DNA of 64,000 nucleotides from Povalibacter uvarum (lineage in GTDB: Bacteria > Pseudomonadota > Gammaproteobacteria > Steroidobacterales > Steroidobacteraceae), in assembly GCF_014202975.1 (NCBI RefSeq), contig NZ_JACHHZ010000005.1, positions 62,001-126,000 of the forward strand, read 5' to 3'. A model generated the notes under the pieces. That model searched no databases and had not been told where the DNA came from. It saw nothing but the letters and a program-made list of their open reading frames with translations. Every line of letters starts with the position of its first letter. Position 1 is the first letter of the stretch. Shown here in pieces: positions 33,299 through 42,592 of this stretch. The translations under genes and the position numbers were made by a program.

Positions 33299-36174
33299 CC
33301 GCCGCCCACGCGCTGGGGGGGATCGATCTCATGCAGCAATTCTGTCGCCGCGACAAGGTCGTGTGTTGCGAAGCCTTCAGTGAATCGATGGTAGGCGTCC
33401 CTGAGCACGCTGCGTGCTGTCGCGTCATCGCGCTCTCGCAGCATGATGTGCGCCAGATCCATGGCCACTCGCAGATCCCACGAGAAGGCGGACTGGCGGA
33501 GGGCGATCCGGTGGGCTCGCACCAGGAGGCGCACTGCGCGATCGGTGTTGGCAGGCGACGCGGCGAGAAGAATCTTCGCCTGCACACGCAACAGTTCGGG
33601 CAACAACACTGCTTCGCCCGAACGTACGGCTTCGTGTCGCGCGTCACGTATTGCGGTATCGGCTTCTTCGATTCGTCCCGTGGTCATCAGTCCATCCGCC
33701 AGCCACAGAGCGGCGAGCGTACGAATGACATTCTGTCGTTCAGCTTTCATGTCCGCGAGAGCGGCCTGCAGCATCGGAACGCCACGCTTCGCCTCTTTGC
33801 GCCCGATCAACAATGCGCCCTGCAATGCGGTCGCGCTGGAGTGGAACGGCTTCAGGATCGGCCAGTGCGGATGGTTGACCAGTTGCGTCAGGACATCCTG
33901 CGCGGCGTCCCAGTGGCCGCACCACAGATAAACCGGGCTCGTGAAGAGCAGTGCGAAGCAGGTGTCGAGCGGCTTCCCCGATCGCATCGCCGTTGTGATC
34001 GCTTGTCGAGCGGTATCGGTTGCGCGCTCCGGAAGACCGGACAGCCACAATACGCGCGACAACACGATCAGTGCGCGTACGCGATGGTCGTTACCGCATA
34101 GCTGCAGATTTCGTTCTCCTGCCCGTGCGAAGCCGGCATCGAAATGGCGCCGTGCCGCCGCCTGGTTACCGACGAAATGCCGCGCCACGCCTTGCATGAG
34201 ATCGGAGATCGCAAGGCAGGTCGCGTCGCCGGCCTGCTTCGCAGCGACATCCCATGCCTCCGCCGCGACGAGCGCACCGCGAAAGTCGGCGAGTCGTGTC
34301 ATGAACAGATGTCGCGTCGCGAGCATCCGCAATCGCTGCGACGGCTCGTCGAGCGGGTCCGCAAGCTCCAGGCCGCGAGCGATGGCACCCAGTACATCCT
34401 GGGTATTTCCTCGCACCCACATGGACGAGATTGCCCACGTGCTTTGCAGGAGCATCTCGCGCCGTCCGCCGCGAGTGGTCTCATCGAGAGCGGCGAGTCC
34501 AGCGGCACTCCATTTGAAGGATTCGTTCAGCAAGGAGAGCTCGAAGAACACCGGTGCCGCCGCCGCCGCCAGATCGACGGCAAGGATCGGGTCCGTGATC
34601 TCGCCCGGACGGAAACACCATTCGAGCGCGCCGCGCATGTCGCCCAGATGATCGCGCAGTGCGTGCGCGCGACCCGTGTATTCCAGGTCGATGAGTCCGC
34701 CATGCTGTGCGTTCAGCAGTTTGACGACATGTTCCGCGTGACGGCGTGCGGCAAGTGGGAACTCGCCGTTCGCCCGCAGTTTCTCGAGCGCGTAGATTCG
34801 AGTCGTTTCCAGAAGCCGATAGCGCACCGAACCGTCGTCCTCGGGCTGTGCGGAGACGAGGCATTTGGCGACGAGAGCATCGAGCGTCGCGAGCGTATCA
34901 GCCTCACTCGCCCCTTCGTTTGCGACCGCTGTTGCCGCTTCGATCGTGAATGTCCCCACGAGGATCGACAGCCTGCAGAGGGCGAGTCGCTCGCTTTCCG
35001 GGAGGAATCCATAGCTCCAGTCGAGCAGCGCGCGCAGCGTCTGGTGCCGCGGGTGAGCCGTGCGTCGTCCGTGCCAGTCGAGCCCCAGATTTTTGTTGAG
35101 CAGATCGGCTGTCGCCGCGATGCCATGCGTACCAGCGCGTCCCGCGGCCAGCTCGATGGCGAGCGCGATTCCTTCGAGTCGACCGCAAATGCCCGCGACA
35201 ATCGGCGCGTTGCGATCGTCCAGCTCGAATCGCCCACCCCCGGCGGTCGCGCGTTCCATGAACAACTGCACAGCCGGAAATTCGAGGATATCGGCGGCCT
35301 TCATCCTCGATTGCGGTGAGGGACTCTCGAGAGCGGGCAGCCAGTAGATGCGCTCTCCCTCGACGCGAAGCGCTTCGCGGCTCGTCGTCAGAAGATGGAC
35401 GCCGGCCGTTTCCCGGAAGATCGTTTCGGCCAACGCTGCAATCGCGTCCACCACGTGTTCGCAATTGTCGAACACCAGGAGAATCCGCAGCGTCCGCAGG
35501 TAGTCGAGCAAAGTGGGAAGCGCGTCCGCGGTCTGCACGGACAATCCCAGGGAAGAGGCAATCGTCGCGGCGACGAGTTGTCCATCCGCGACCGCGCCCA
35601 GGTCGACGAAGCAGATGGCGCCAGCGAACTCTTCGAGCAATTCGTGTGCGACGCAGACCGCGACTGTCGTCTTCCCGATGCCGCCGGGCCCGATGACGGT
35701 GACGAATCGCTCGGCAAGCAGATCGTTGCGGATGGAGTGCACGATCTGTTCACGACCCACCATCCGGCTCAGTCTCGGCGGCAGAACCAGTCGCTTGCGG
35801 GCAGCGTCGGGATACCCGACGGATCGTCCCGGCGAGCGTGTCGTCGCTTCGTATGTGATCTGTGCGACGAAGCAGTATCCCTGGCCCGTCACGTTCTCGA
35901 TGTAGTGCGCTCCGCCGTCGCCATCGCCGAGTGCCTTGCGCAGCGCGCTCATGTGGACACGCAGATTGCCGGGCGTGACGATGAGATCGCGCCAGACGTG
36001 AGCAATGAGATCGCGGTGGCTGACGATCTCGCCCGGGCGTTCGGCCAGTGCAATCAGGATGTCGAGGGCGCGATCGCCCAGCGCGAGGGGAACGCCATCG
36101 CGCTCGATGACTCGCCTTGCCGGACACAACCGGAACGGTCCGAATGACGCAATCCCGCCCTGGGAAGCATTCAT
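33280..36174 (-). CDS. Large regulator: OmpR-type winged helix + NB-ARC-like ATPase + helical repeats
   Basis: A 964-residue cytosolic regulator. Residues about 8-108 are an OmpR/PhoB-type DNA-binding domain (FGPFRLCPARRVIERDGVPL, GDRALDILIALAERPGEIVS, YIENVTGQGYCF). Residues about 135-400 form an ATPase with Walker A VIGPGGIGKTTVAV and Walker B-like ILLVFDNCEHV, then the sensor-like LLTTSREALRV. The remaining 500 residues are alpha-helical repeats of TPR type. This is the CadC/BTAD-related architecture found in many proteobacteria as stand-alone regulators; targets are not predictable. The ATG at 36174 gives MNASQGGIASFGPF; upstream in-frame sequence is unlikely coding. It overlaps the amidohydrolase end by 19 bases. 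Confidence 0.9.
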   Translation of the reverse strand: MNASQGGIASFGPFRLCPARRVIERDGVPLALGDRALDILIALAERPGEIVSHRDLIAHVWRDLIVTPGNLRVHMSALRKALGDGDGGAHYIENVTGQGYCFVAQITYEATTRSPGRSVGYPDAARKRLVLPPRLSRMVGREQIVHSIRNDLLAERFVTVIGPGGIGKTTVAVCVAHELLEEFAGAICFVDLGAVADGQLVAATIASSLGLSVQTADALPTLLDYLRTLRILLVFDNCEHVVDAIAALAETIFRETAGVHLLTTSREALRVEGERIYWLPALESPSPQSRMKAADILEFPAVQLFMERATAGGGRFELDDRNAPIVAGICGRLEGIALAIELAAGRAGTHGIAATADLLNKNLGLDWHGRRTAHPRHQTLRALLDWSYGFLPESERLALCRLSILVGTFTIEAATAVANEGASEADTLATLDALVAKCLVSAQPEDDGSVRYRLLETTRIYALEKLRANGEFPLAARRHAEHVVKLLNAQHGGLIDLEYTGRAHALRDHLGDMRGALEWCFRPGEITDPILAVDLAAAAAPVFFELSLLNESFKWSAAGLAALDETTRGGRREMLLQSTWAISSMWVRGNTQDVLGAIARGLELADPLDEPSQRLRMLATRHLFMTRLADFRGALVAAEAWDVAAKQAGDATCLAISDLMQGVARHFVGNQAAARRHFDAGFARAGERNLQLCGNDHRVRALIVLSRVLWLSGLPERATDTARQAITTAMRSGKPLDTCFALLFTSPVYLWCGHWDAAQDVLTQLVNHPHWPILKPFHSSATALQGALLIGRKEAKRGVPMLQAALADMKAERQNVIRTLAALWLADGLMTTGRIEEADTAIRDARHEAVRSGEAVLLPELLRVQAKILLAASPANTDRAVRLLVRAHRIALRQSAFSWDLRVAMDLAHIMLRERDDATARSVLRDAYHRFTEGFATHDLVAATELLHEIDPPQRVGGGHISMN

Positions 36175-36275
36175 GAGAGCGCATCGGCGAACGAGGGACC
36201 CGGAGAATAGCCCCGCCGCAGTCGGCGATGGAAGGGTGGTGCCGGGAACCTCGTGGTTCCAGGCACGCATGCTGT

Positions 36276-36929
36276 TCAGCCGCTGGATGGCTTGCCGGTG
36301 AAAACCGCCAACTGATCGGCAAAGGCGCGCTTGTACGCGGGGCGAGCTTCGCCACGCGCGATGTACGCTGTGAGGCCGGGGTATTGCGCGAGGAAGCTCA
36401 CCCCAACCCGTCGGAGCACCGTCACCATCAGCAGGTCAGCGGCGCTGAATTCGCCGTCGAGCCAGTCGGCGTCGCCGAGCTGCTTGGAAAGTTCATCCAA
36501 CCGTACACGAAGGCGATCTTCCAGCATCGCCAGGCGTTCCTCGTGCCAGCTCTTGTCGCGCTCCACGATCATAGCCATCGAGCGTTCGACGATCGGCGGC
36601 TCCACGGTGTTGAGCGCGGCAAACATCCACATGATGGCGCGGGCACGGGCGTCTGGATCCTTTGGCAGCAGTCCTGTGTGCCGCTCCGCGATATGCAGCA
36701 CGATCGCGCCCGATTCGAAGAGCGTGAGATTGCCGTCCTGATAAGTGGGGATCTGACCGAACGGGTTGAGCTCGCGGTACGCCGGCTTCTTCATCTCGCT
36801 GAAGGAGACCAGCCGGACGTCATAGGGCTGACCGACTTCTTCGAACGCCCAGCGAACGCGCATGTCGCGTGCCAGGCCCTGCCCGCGATCGGGCGACTTT
36901 TCAAACGCGGTAATGGTCGGCTTCTTCAC
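36276..36929 (-). CDS. Glutathione S-transferase family protein
   Basis: A 217-residue soluble protein with a thioredoxin-like N-domain (MRVRWAFEEVGQPYDVRL, NPFGQIPTYQDGNLTLFESG with the cis-Pro and Ser-Gly glutathione contacts) and a helical C-domain (LGDADWLDGEFSAADLLMVT). The start is the GTG at 36927-36929, with CGGAG about ten bases upstream; the frame stays open far upstream, but that part is low-quality and includes a terminator-like hairpin. Substrate unknown. Confidence 0.88.
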   Translation of the reverse strand: MKKPTITAFEKSPDRGQGLARDMRVRWAFEEVGQPYDVRLVSFSEMKKPAYRELNPFGQIPTYQDGNLTLFESGAIVLHIAERHTGLLPKDPDARARAIMWMFAALNTVEPPIVERSMAMIVERDKSWHEERLAMLEDRLRVRLDELSKQLGDADWLDGEFSAADLLMVTVLRRVGVSFLAQYPGLTAYIARGEARPAYKRAFADQLAVFTGKPSSG

Positions 36930-37063
36930 TTTCGATACTCCGCACCGCCGATTGCTGTGTCCGGAGGACGAAGCAAGGACCTGCCTTCCGACAGCGTTTC
37001 TGATTCTTCCCCGCGGACGGGGAGGGGAATCTTTCCTGCAAACGTGGGGTCCGGAAAAGCAAA

Positions 37064-37083
37064 AGGCGCCTTCACGAGGCGCC
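37064..37083 (-). terminator. Terminator-like hairpin upstream of GST gene
   Basis: On the minus strand, GGCGCCT-CGTGA-AGGCGCC forms a seven-base-pair stem immediately followed by TTTTGCTTTT. It reads toward the GST gene 135 bases downstream, so any transcript starting upstream would meet it before the coding sequence. Confidence 0.6.
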
Positions 37084-37190
37084 CTTGTCGATCTGTGCGA
37101 ACGACCTGTGGTCGTAAGCGGGACAGTGACAACCATCACCATCCGCCGTGCTGAGAATATACCGCGTCCGGGGGCTTGCCGTAAGGCCCG
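37072..37190 (-). promoter_or_regulatory. Candidate transcription-attenuation leader
   Basis: Minus-strand order: a TATATT hexamer near 37155-37165 with TTACGG 17 bases upstream, then ATGGTGATGG at 37142 opening a Val/Thr-rich frame (MVMVVTVPLTTT), a small hairpin ACGACC-ACA-GGTCGT inside it, then the terminator at 37064-37083. This looks like a peptide-leader attenuator, but the leader frame has no stop before the terminator and the downstream gene is a GST rather than an amino acid gene. Confidence 0.35.
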
Positions 37191-37235
37191 GGCTCTGGCG
37201 CAGCATCGCCGCCCTTGCAACGACGGGGGTGTGAA

Positions 37236-38450
37236 ATGCGAGTGTTGTTGAGCACATTCGGATCACGTGGAGATGTTCAGCCCGTGCTCGCTCTTGCGGT
37301 CGCGTTGCGATCGCTCGGTGCGGATGCGCGCGTGTGTGCGCCTCCCGATGAAGAGTTCGTGAAGCTGTTTGCCGCGGCCGAAGTGCCGCTCCTGCCGGCC
37401 TTTACATCGGTGCGTGAATGGGTCGCTGAGATGCTGCCGAAACGCGCGACGATCTCGCTGCCGAAGATCGCGGCGCAGGTGATGGCCGCGCAGTACGAGG
37501 CAATCAGTGCAGCCGCGACGGATTGCGACATGATGGTGGCAACCGGTCTCTTCTCCTCGGTTGCCGCCGCGCGATCTGTCGCCGACAAACTCGGCATGCG
37601 TTACGTGCTCGCGGCGTACTGTCCGATCTTCTTGCCGTCGCTGGACCGACGTCCCTTCGAGTACCGAAGTCATCCTCATCCATCCGACGTCACGGACAAT
37701 CGCGTTCTATGGAATCGCGACGTCGAAGTCATGAACGAGTTGTTCGGTGAAGGACTCAACACGCTTCGCGCGTCAGTCGGCTTGCCGAGAGTCGATGATG
37801 TGCGTGGTCACTGCTACACCGATCGACCGTGGCTCGCGGCGGATCAAGTGCTCGCGCCGTGGGATTCGTCGGCCGCGATGGTCGACGTCGTTCAAACCGG
37901 CGCGTGGATTCTCCGTGATGACCGGCCGCTGCCCTTCGACCTGCTCGCGTTCCTGGATGCTGGTGCGCCACCGGTCTATGTCGGTTTCGGCAGCCTTCCC
38001 GCGCCGAAGGATTTCGCACGCATGGCCATCGATGTCGTGCGGGCGCAGGGTCGCCGCGTTCTCGTATCACGCGGCTGGGCGGAGCTTGCGCTGGTGGACG
38101 ATCGCGATGATTGCTTCATCGTCGGCGAAGTGAATCAGCAGGCGCTGTTCCCGAGACTGGCCGCCGTCGTGCATCACGGCGGTGCCGGCACAACGACAAC
38201 TGCCGCGCGAGCCGGAAGCCCACAGGTCATCGTGCCGCAGATCGTGGATCAACCCTATTGGGCGAGCAGAGTTCAGGCGCTGGGCATCGGCGCCGCGCAC
38301 GATGGTCCGACACCGACAGCTGAATCGCTGTCGGCCGCGCTGGCGCTCGCGCTTAGCTCAGGAACTCGCGCACGAGCACTCTCGGTCGCCGCGACTATTC
38401 GTAACGATGGCGCGATGCGGGCCGCGAGGCTACTACTCGAATCCGCGTAG
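37236..38450 (+). CDS. UGT-like glycosyltransferase (GT1 / GtfA-MGT type)
   Basis: A 404-residue GT-B enzyme. MRVLLSTFGSRGDVQPVLAL is the usual N-terminal glycine-rich acceptor-side motif of sterol/antibiotic glucosyltransferases; PPVYVGFGSLP begins the C-domain, and VHHGGAGTTTTAARAGSPQV with IVDQPYWASRVQALGIG is the nucleotide-sugar-binding signature. It may glycosylate a lipid, rhamnolipid-like or small-molecule acceptor. The ATG at 37236 follows GGGGGTGTGAA. It is divergent from the GST gene and followed, 89 bases later, by a secreted glycine-rich protein gene. Confidence 0.9.
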   Translation: MRVLLSTFGSRGDVQPVLALAVALRSLGADARVCAPPDEEFVKLFAAAEVPLLPAFTSVREWVAEMLPKRATISLPKIAAQVMAAQYEAISAAATDCDMMVATGLFSSVAAARSVADKLGMRYVLAAYCPIFLPSLDRRPFEYRSHPHPSDVTDNRVLWNRDVEVMNELFGEGLNTLRASVGLPRVDDVRGHCYTDRPWLAADQVLAPWDSSAAMVDVVQTGAWILRDDRPLPFDLLAFLDAGAPPVYVGFGSLPAPKDFARMAIDVVRAQGRRVLVSRGWAELALVDDRDDCFIVGEVNQQALFPRLAAVVHHGGAGTTTTAARAGSPQVIVPQIVDQPYWASRVQALGIGAAHDGPTPTAESLSAALALALSSGTRARALSVAATIRNDGAMRAARLLLESA

Positions 38451-38539
38451 CGGCTGAAGAGTCGCACTTGCTACGTATACCTTCGGAAAATACGCAGTCC
38501 TATGCTCCTGCGCGTCGTCCAACACGCGCAGGAGGCCGT

Positions 38540-39397
38540 GTGAAAGTCCAATCAGTCGTACGTCTGCTCGCTCTCGCGACAGTGATTGCCTTGCTTCCAT
38601 TCCGGCAGAGCGAAGTGCTGGCACAGGACACGTCGAGAACGAACGCAGCGCGAGTCAAGGAGGTGTCCTGGAGTAAGAGCGGCACTTATGAATGGCGGCG
38701 GCCCGAAGGCGTGCGCTACATCCTTGTGCGGGCATGCGGCGGCGGTGGAGGCGGCGGCGGGAGTTACAGCTTTTCCGCGCGACCGGCCCCCGCGACAGAA
38801 CGCGGGACCGCGGCGGGCGGCGGCGGAGGTGCAGGATCTCCCGTCGCAACCATCCTTCTCGGACCCCTGGCAGCCGACAGTTACACCATCGTCATCGGCC
38901 ACGGTGGCGCAGGGGGAGCATCGGCATATGCAGCCAAGGCAACGAGTGCTCGAGTTGCGAGCGTTCCAGGCGATGCTGGCACCGCAACGAGCTTCACCGG
39001 TCCGGATATCGCATTCGAGACCCCTGGTGCGTCGGGCGGCAGCGTCGGCAAGGTCGGCACGAACTTCAGCACCGAAGCGAACATGTATGAGTACTCGATA
39101 TCGCCATCATCAAGCAGCGGCGGTGCCTATCCGGGTGGCGGCTCCGTACAGAACGGAGGCCGCGGGCTGCTCGGACTCGGTGGTTCAGGCAACTCGCAGG
39201 GCAACTCGGGTGGCGGCGGTGGAAGCGTTGGCAACGGCGGTGCTGGCGGAAGCGTGAATGCTGCTGGTGTGAATGGTGGTGCGTGCGCCGGCGGTGGCGG
39301 CGCGGGATTCCTGGCGGGCGGATCGAGCAGCTCCGCCGGAGGAAACGGCGGCGATGGAAGCCTGACGCTGCTGTCGTTGACGAACGCTGGAGGCTGA
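38540..39397 (+). CDS. Secreted glycine-rich protein
   Basis: A 285-residue exported protein. A signal peptide (VVRLLALATVIALLPF, cleavage near VLAQD) is followed by WSKSGTYEWRRPEGVRYILV and RACGGGGGGGG, the layout of glycine-rich domains seen in phage tail fibres and bacterial surface proteins (W-x-x-P-x-G-V-x-x-I-x-V-x-x-x-G-G-G-G). The C-terminal half is mostly GGSG/GNGG runs and ends GGDGSLTLLSLTNAGG. The GTG at 38540 is chosen for the GGAGG just upstream. Likely surface or extracellular; function unknown. Confidence 0.75.
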   Translation: MKVQSVVRLLALATVIALLPFRQSEVLAQDTSRTNAARVKEVSWSKSGTYEWRRPEGVRYILVRACGGGGGGGGSYSFSARPAPATERGTAAGGGGGAGSPVATILLGPLAADSYTIVIGHGGAGGASAYAAKATSARVASVPGDAGTATSFTGPDIAFETPGASGGSVGKVGTNFSTEANMYEYSISPSSSSGGAYPGGGSVQNGGRGLLGLGGSGNSQGNSGGGGGSVGNGGAGGSVNAAGVNGGACAGGGGAGFLAGGSSSSAGGNGGDGSLTLLSLTNAGG

Positions 39398-39431
39398 CTT
39401 CCGAACGCGTCATGTTCGCGAGGCGAACGCT

Positions 39432-40076
39432 ATGCGATCCCAATCACCGCTGTCGCGCCGGGGTGTGCTGCTGGTCGTGATCCTCAGCCCGGCGTTGCTG
39501 GGCACCGAATGGAAATGCGCCGCAGTCAGCAACCCGACTGTGGCCAGTGCCCGCATCGATCTGATCGAGCCCACGACTCCGCGTGTGGGCGACATGGTGC
39601 AAGTCACTGGTCGCGGCGAAGGTACGCCTCCTTTGCAGTTGGCGTGGGACTTCGGCGACAACACATTCGCCGCTGGCATGCAGGCAGCTCATGTCTACCT
39701 CGCAGCGGGAACCTACACGATCACGTTCACGGTTCGTGATGCTCACGGGAATATCAACAGCGACTCATCGCAGGTGGTCGTGTCAGCTCGACAGTCATCG
39801 TCATTGCTCGACGTCGTTCAGCTTTCGAACGGGACTGCAGGGGAGCTGGTCGTGCTCACTGCATTGCCATCGCAAGACAGTGACAATGAGCTGAGCTTTC
39901 TGTGGACGTTCAGCGACGGCCAGACTGCAATCGGGCCGCTGGTTGCAGCAACATTCCCGACAGCGGGAATGTACGGTGCCTACGTCAATGCAACCGACCC
40001 TTCCGGCGCTGTGAGTGTCGGCCAGATCGTGTTTCACATCGCGGAGCCTGCCGAAGAGGGACTTCCTGAGCCGTAG
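39432..40076 (+). CDS. Secreted protein with two PKD-like domains
   Basis: A 214-residue protein with an N-terminal signal peptide (GVLLVVILSPALLGTEW). Two immunoglobulin-like PKD domains follow: LAWDFGDNTFAAG ... HVYLAAGTYTITFTVRDAHG (about 65-118) and FLWTFSDGQTAIG ... AATFPTAGMYGAYVNATDPSG (about 150-200). PKD domains usually mediate carbohydrate or protein contacts in extracellular proteins. It begins 34 bases after the glycine-rich gene; the two may be cotranscribed. Confidence 0.8.
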   Translation: MRSQSPLSRRGVLLVVILSPALLGTEWKCAAVSNPTVASARIDLIEPTTPRVGDMVQVTGRGEGTPPLQLAWDFGDNTFAAGMQAAHVYLAAGTYTITFTVRDAHGNINSDSSQVVVSARQSSSLLDVVQLSNGTAGELVVLTALPSQDSDNELSFLWTFSDGQTAIGPLVAATFPTAGMYGAYVNATDPSGAVSVGQIVFHIAEPAEEGLPEP

Positions 40077-40175
40077 CCGTAGCACGGTACCTACGTAAGT
40101 TGCCCTCACTACGAATGCTCAGTGGCTCGAACCAATGGGACATTTGGAGCACTGCGGCGACGCAATGGGTGCTCC

Positions 40176-42563
40176 ATGCGGCTATGGTGTAAAGGAAGCC
40201 TTCTCCCGGCATTGCTCCTGGCGCTGGTTGTGCATCCGTCCGGGAGTCTTGCTCAGCAATCGCCCCCAGGCTTTGACAAGCAATCAGCAGGAACGCCGGT
40301 AGTGCTGCCGCGGCCGGATTTTCATTTTCCAGGCCCCGTCGGGCGAACCTACCTGGATTCCGATCCTCCGCGGTTTCCTCAGCCGGTGCAGGCGCCCAAG
40401 GGCGCACCCAACGTCGTTCTCATCCTGCTGGACGACACCGGCTTCGGTCAGTACAGCACCTTCGGCGGTGGTGTGCCTTCGCCGACGATGGACAAGCTGG
40501 CCGCCGAGGGCATTCGCTTCAATCGCTTTCATACGACGGCTCTCTGCAGTCCGACGCGCGCGGCGTTGCTGACCGGCCGCAATCACCACTCTGTCGCGAC
40601 CGGGGTTATTTCCGAAACAGCAACGGGCTATGACGGCTACACGAGCATCATTCCGCGCAGTGCCGGCACCATCGCCGAAGTGCTGCGACAGAATGGCTAC
40701 ATGACGGCGTGGATCGGCAAGAACCACAACACGCCACCCTGGGAAGCCAGCATCGCAGGTCCGTTCGATCGCTGGGCCAACGGGTTGGGCTTCGACTACT
40801 TCTATGGATTCAACGCGGGCGACATGAACCAGTGGAATCCGATCGTCTACGAGAATCGCAACCTCGTTCCGCCGTCCACGGATCCGAAGTACCACTTCAC
40901 CGAAGACATCGCCGATCGCGCGATCTCGTGGGTGCGACAGGTCAATGCCATCTCGCCGGATCGGCCGTTCTTCCTGTATCTCGCACCGGGAGCGAATCAT
41001 TCGCCGCATCACGTGCCGCAGGAATGGATCGACCGGTTCAAGGGCAAGTTCGACATGGGGTGGGATCGCTATCGGCAGGAGACGCTCGCGCGGCAGAAAC
41101 AATTGGGTGTCGTGCCGGCGAATGCCAGGTTGACTACGCGCTCTGCGGGGCTGCCGGCATGGGACTCGCTCAATGCCGATCAGAAGCGCATCTACGCACG
41201 CATGATGGAGGTCTTCGCGGCGTTCGGGGCGCACACCGACCATCACATGGGTCGCGTCGTCGATGCGATCAAGGCGCTGCCCGGCCTGGACAACACGATC
41301 TTCATCTACATCGTCGGCGACAACGGTGCGAGCGCGGAGGGCGGCATCGAAGGCTCGGTGAACGAGAACCTGTTCTTCAATGGATTCCCGGAGAAGTACC
41401 AGGACAACCTCAAAGTCATCGACGAGCTGGGAGGTCCGAAGCATTTCAATCATTTTCCGTCCGCCTGGGCGCATGCCATGTGCACGCCATTCCAGTGGAC
41501 CAAGCAGGTGTCGAGCTACTTCGGCGGCACGCGCAATCCGATGATCATCTCGTGGCCGGGCCACATCACTGATCGCGGCGGCCTGCGATCGCAGTTCACG
41601 CACGTGATCGACATCGTGCCGACGCTGTATGAAATCACGGGCGTCACGCCTCCTCAGTCGCTGAACGGAGTGGCCCAGCAGCCCATCGAAGGCGTGAGCT
41701 TTGCTTACACATTCGGCGATGCGAAAGCGAACTCGCGCCGCACGACGCAGTACTTCGAGCTCGGGGCCCATCGCGGCCTCTACCACAATGGCTGGATGGC
41801 CTCCGCGCTCTCGTTTCCGCCGTGGCAGCCCATCCGCACCGGCTTCGATCCGGACAAGCAGAAGTGGGAGCTGTACAACATCGACGAGGATTTCACTCAG
41901 TCGACCGATCTCGCGGCGAAGAACCCATTGAAGCTGCGTGAGCTGCAGGACCTGTGGTGGGCGGAGGCGGCGAAGTACCACGTGCTGCCGCTCGACTGGC
42001 GAGCGTCGGAGCGCCTGAATGCAGAGCTCATGGGGCGTCCCGAACTCGGCGGCAAGCGCAGCAAGCTCACTTACTATCCAGGGCAACTCGCCGTACCGAA
42101 TGATGCCGCGCCGCGAGTGTTGAACAAGTCCTGGTCGGTCACTGCCGACGTCAATGTCCCGGCAAACGATGCCGAAGGCATGATCGTCACGCACGGCGGT
42201 ATCACCGGTGGATATGGTCTCTACCTGCGAGCCGGCAAGCCAGTCTTCTCGTACAACTACCTCGCGCAGGAGCGGTACGTCATCGAGGCACAGCAGCCGC
42301 TGCCAGCCGGCAAAGTCCAGCTGAAAGTCGACTTCAACTACCAGGGCGCAAAGGGCGAGTTCGGCAAGGCGGCAACTATCGTGCTCTCAGCGAACGGCAG
42401 CAAGATTGCAGAGGGACGGCTGCCGCAAACCGTTCCGATCCAGTTCTCTCTGGGCGAGGGCATGGATATCGGCCAGGACGTCGGTTCCGCCATCGACTTC
42501 ACCTACAAGCTGCCTTTCAGGTTCACGGGGGAGATCGAGAAGGTGGCGTTCGAGCTGAAGTAG
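40176..42563 (+). CDS. Type I arylsulfatase, exported
   Basis: A 795-residue formylglycine sulfatase. A signal peptide (LLPALLLALVVHPSGSLAQ) precedes the catalytic domain: VVLILLDDTGFGQYSTFGG (calcium-binding Asp86/Asp87), ALCSPTRAALLTGRN with the modified Cys124 in C-S-P-T-R, GDNGASAEGG and WPGHITDRGGLRSQFTHVID. The C-terminal region (WSVTADVNVPANDAEGMIVT onward) is a beta-rich accessory domain found in long arylsulfatases. Activity needs a formylglycine-generating enzyme, not present in this window. I prefer ATG 40176; a GTG at 40122 would add 18 residues before the signal peptide. Substrate class unknown. Confidence 0.92.
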   Translation: MRLWCKGSLLPALLLALVVHPSGSLAQQSPPGFDKQSAGTPVVLPRPDFHFPGPVGRTYLDSDPPRFPQPVQAPKGAPNVVLILLDDTGFGQYSTFGGGVPSPTMDKLAAEGIRFNRFHTTALCSPTRAALLTGRNHHSVATGVISETATGYDGYTSIIPRSAGTIAEVLRQNGYMTAWIGKNHNTPPWEASIAGPFDRWANGLGFDYFYGFNAGDMNQWNPIVYENRNLVPPSTDPKYHFTEDIADRAISWVRQVNAISPDRPFFLYLAPGANHSPHHVPQEWIDRFKGKFDMGWDRYRQETLARQKQLGVVPANARLTTRSAGLPAWDSLNADQKRIYARMMEVFAAFGAHTDHHMGRVVDAIKALPGLDNTIFIYIVGDNGASAEGGIEGSVNENLFFNGFPEKYQDNLKVIDELGGPKHFNHFPSAWAHAMCTPFQWTKQVSSYFGGTRNPMIISWPGHITDRGGLRSQFTHVIDIVPTLYEITGVTPPQSLNGVAQQPIEGVSFAYTFGDAKANSRRTTQYFELGAHRGLYHNGWMASALSFPPWQPIRTGFDPDKQKWELYNIDEDFTQSTDLAAKNPLKLRELQDLWWAEAAKYHVLPLDWRASERLNAELMGRPELGGKRSKLTYYPGQLAVPNDAAPRVLNKSWSVTADVNVPANDAEGMIVTHGGITGGYGLYLRAGKPVFSYNYLAQERYVIEAQQPLPAGKVQLKVDFNYQGAKGEFGKAATIVLSANGSKIAEGRLPQTVPIQFSLGEGMDIGQDVGSAIDFTYKLPFRFTGEIEKVAFELK

Positions 42564-42592
42564 AGCTGCGATCAACAAGTGCGGAGTTGTTC

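Noticed and set aside
37180-37235. Possible tRNA or small RNA gene
   Set aside because: GC-rich and somewhat hairpin-forming, but no cloverleaf, T-loop or anticodon arrangement can be drawn.
40284-42194. 636-residue open frame on the minus strand
   Set aside because: Antisense to the sulfatase with its intact CSPTR site; no signal, motif or ribosome-binding site supports it.
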